A DNA stretch of 64,000 nt from QIAW01 sp035487295 (GTDB lineage Bacteria > Acidobacteriota > Terriglobia > Terriglobales > Acidobacteriaceae). Under the pieces are notes generated by a model. That model ran no database searches and had not been told where the DNA came from. It worked only from the letters and a program-made list of their open reading frames with translations. A program made the translations under genes and the position numbers. This document shows, piece after piece, positions 63,215 through 64,000 of the stretch; within the stretch, counting starts at the first letter, position 1, and the number at the start of each line of letters is the position of its first letter. The stretch spans positions 180,357 to 244,356 of the forward strand of contig DATHMH010000017.1 of NCBI GenBank assembly GCA_035487295.1. The letters run 5' to 3'.

Positions 63215-63535
63215 TTGGTAGCCAGCGAAGGCCGGGAATGCGATATTGAGCGGGTCTTCGGGCCGGTGGGAATCTGGAGTGAGCTGCTCGGGAAAGCAGC
63301 AGGGTATCTGGGTTCAGAACTGATTTGTAAGTCGAAAGCGCAAAGACGTTACCGGGCTTTCGATTCCTGGACCTCGCACTGGGAGTTTGAATGGTTTCGC
63401 GAGAGACATCAGGTTGATTGCGAGCGGTTCGCTCAACTGGTGGCCAGCGAAGGATTGCTGGAAAAAGAAACTTTTTTGGGCGCGTACTACGTGAATGAGT
63501 CCGGGCCCGATGAAGCAGATATTGTTCCGGCATAG
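63215..63535 (+). CDS. ABM-like (dimeric alpha/beta barrel) protein, start unclear
   Basis: A small domain resembling antibiotic-biosynthesis-monooxygenase-type ferredoxin-like proteins: GPVGIWSELLGKAAGYLGSEL, then RYRAFDSWTSHWEFEWFRER and a final ETFLGAYY. The family's first strand (RFLVIREL) is encoded upstream of the earliest conventional start, a TTG at 63215, and the frame is continuous with fusA past its TGA with no ATG, GTG or earlier TTG between. So it is 5'-truncated, starts at a rare codon (CTG at 63200), or is reached by readthrough. Its place between fusA and tuf is unusual. Confidence 0.55.
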   Translation: MVASEGRECDIERVFGPVGIWSELLGKAAGYLGSELICKSKAQRRYRAFDSWTSHWEFEWFRERHQVDCERFAQLVASEGLLEKETFLGAYYVNESGPDEADIVPA

Positions 63536-63550
63536 AGTGCCGGAAAAGTA

Positions 63551-63596
63551 GAGCTAAGAGCCAAAGGCTAAGAGCTAAACAGCCAGGGAGCTAAGA
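63551..63596. repeat. 7-base-period array, unit GAGCTAA before tuf
   Basis: GAGCTAA, GAGCCAA, AGGCTAA, GAGCTAA, ACAGCCA, then GGGAGCTAAGAGA. The end of the array merges into the AGAAGGA ribosome binding site of tuf. Confidence 0.88.
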
Positions 63597-63604
63597 GAAG
63601 GAAA

Positions 63605-64000
<396 letters not shown>

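Overview
The window reads as a chromosomal segment of an Acidobacteriota bacterium, probably class Terriglobia (Koribacter/Terriglobus type). The grounds are a VWFA-related protein of the acidobacterial type, a large Oar-like TonB-dependent receptor ending in an acidobacterial-type FALRLNF tail, many secreted Ig-like/NHL-type lipoproteins, a split ATP synthase operon with two b subunits, and characteristic intergenic repeats. This is inferred from protein families alone; there is no rRNA in the window.

Layout. 1-3.7 kb: three tandem paralogous small secreted proteins, then a secreted coiled-coil protein and a VWA protein, several preceded by a shared TTTACA-N4-TTAACC-like box. 3.7-6 kb: a methyltransferase remnant, a LmbE-like protein and a glycosyltransferase. 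6.2-11.4 kb (minus strand): a secreted GH88/GH105-type hydrolase, and a Het-C/VWA secreted protein in operon with a small membrane protein. 11.4-13.8 kb: an AT-rich gap, a Nif11-like peptide, an HExxH protein, a small exported protein and tRNA-Pro(GGG), looking like an accessory patch. 13.9-22.4 kb: a MerR-type regulator, two PF04185-type phosphoesterases, a hydantoinase-B-like protein, a DinB-like protein and a KBL-type PLP enzyme. 22.6-26.2 kb: a pyrR-pyrB-pyrC pyrimidine operon led by a zinc-ribbon membrane protein. 26.5-31.2 kb: an MCE lipid-transport protein, a membrane/spermidine-synthase-like fusion, acpS and a cold shock gene. 31.5-40 kb: a tail-fibre-like secreted protein with a short paralogue, SH3-type lipoprotein, a 75-aa repeat protein, a PRTase/kinase-like fusion and a DegT aminotransferase. 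40-46 kb: the TonB receptor, then a 5'-truncated RHS tip with a small membrane protein, and repeat-rich debris. 46.2-55.3 kb: hfq-hflX and the ATP synthase operon atpF'-atpF-atpH-atpA-atpG-atpD-atpC (no a or c subunit genes here). 55.3-59.5 kb: a frameshifted POTRA protein, a beta-propeller lipoprotein, a PilZ-like protein and a small secreted protein. 59.6-64 kb: the str operon rpsL-rpsG-fusA-(ABM-like)-tuf, with tuf cut by the window end.

The most striking non-coding signal is a set of intergenic arrays with an almost strict 7-base period (one locus has an 8-base period). The unit differs from locus to locus (GAAACTN, GAGAACT, GCTGAAT, GAAGTAC, GCTAAAA, AGAGCTA and others). Many lie as facing inverted arrays that could form long hairpins, and they fill every longer spacer of the ATP synthase operon and several spacers of the str operon. 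Some run into coding sequence, forming the C-terminus of one protein and the putative start of another. Other points worth a second look are a 12-codon Lys-rich micro-ORF with a perfect ribosome binding site, two candidate effector/immunity pairs, a PRTase-kinase fusion, and an ABM-like domain directly in frame behind the fusA stop codon with no conventional start of its own.
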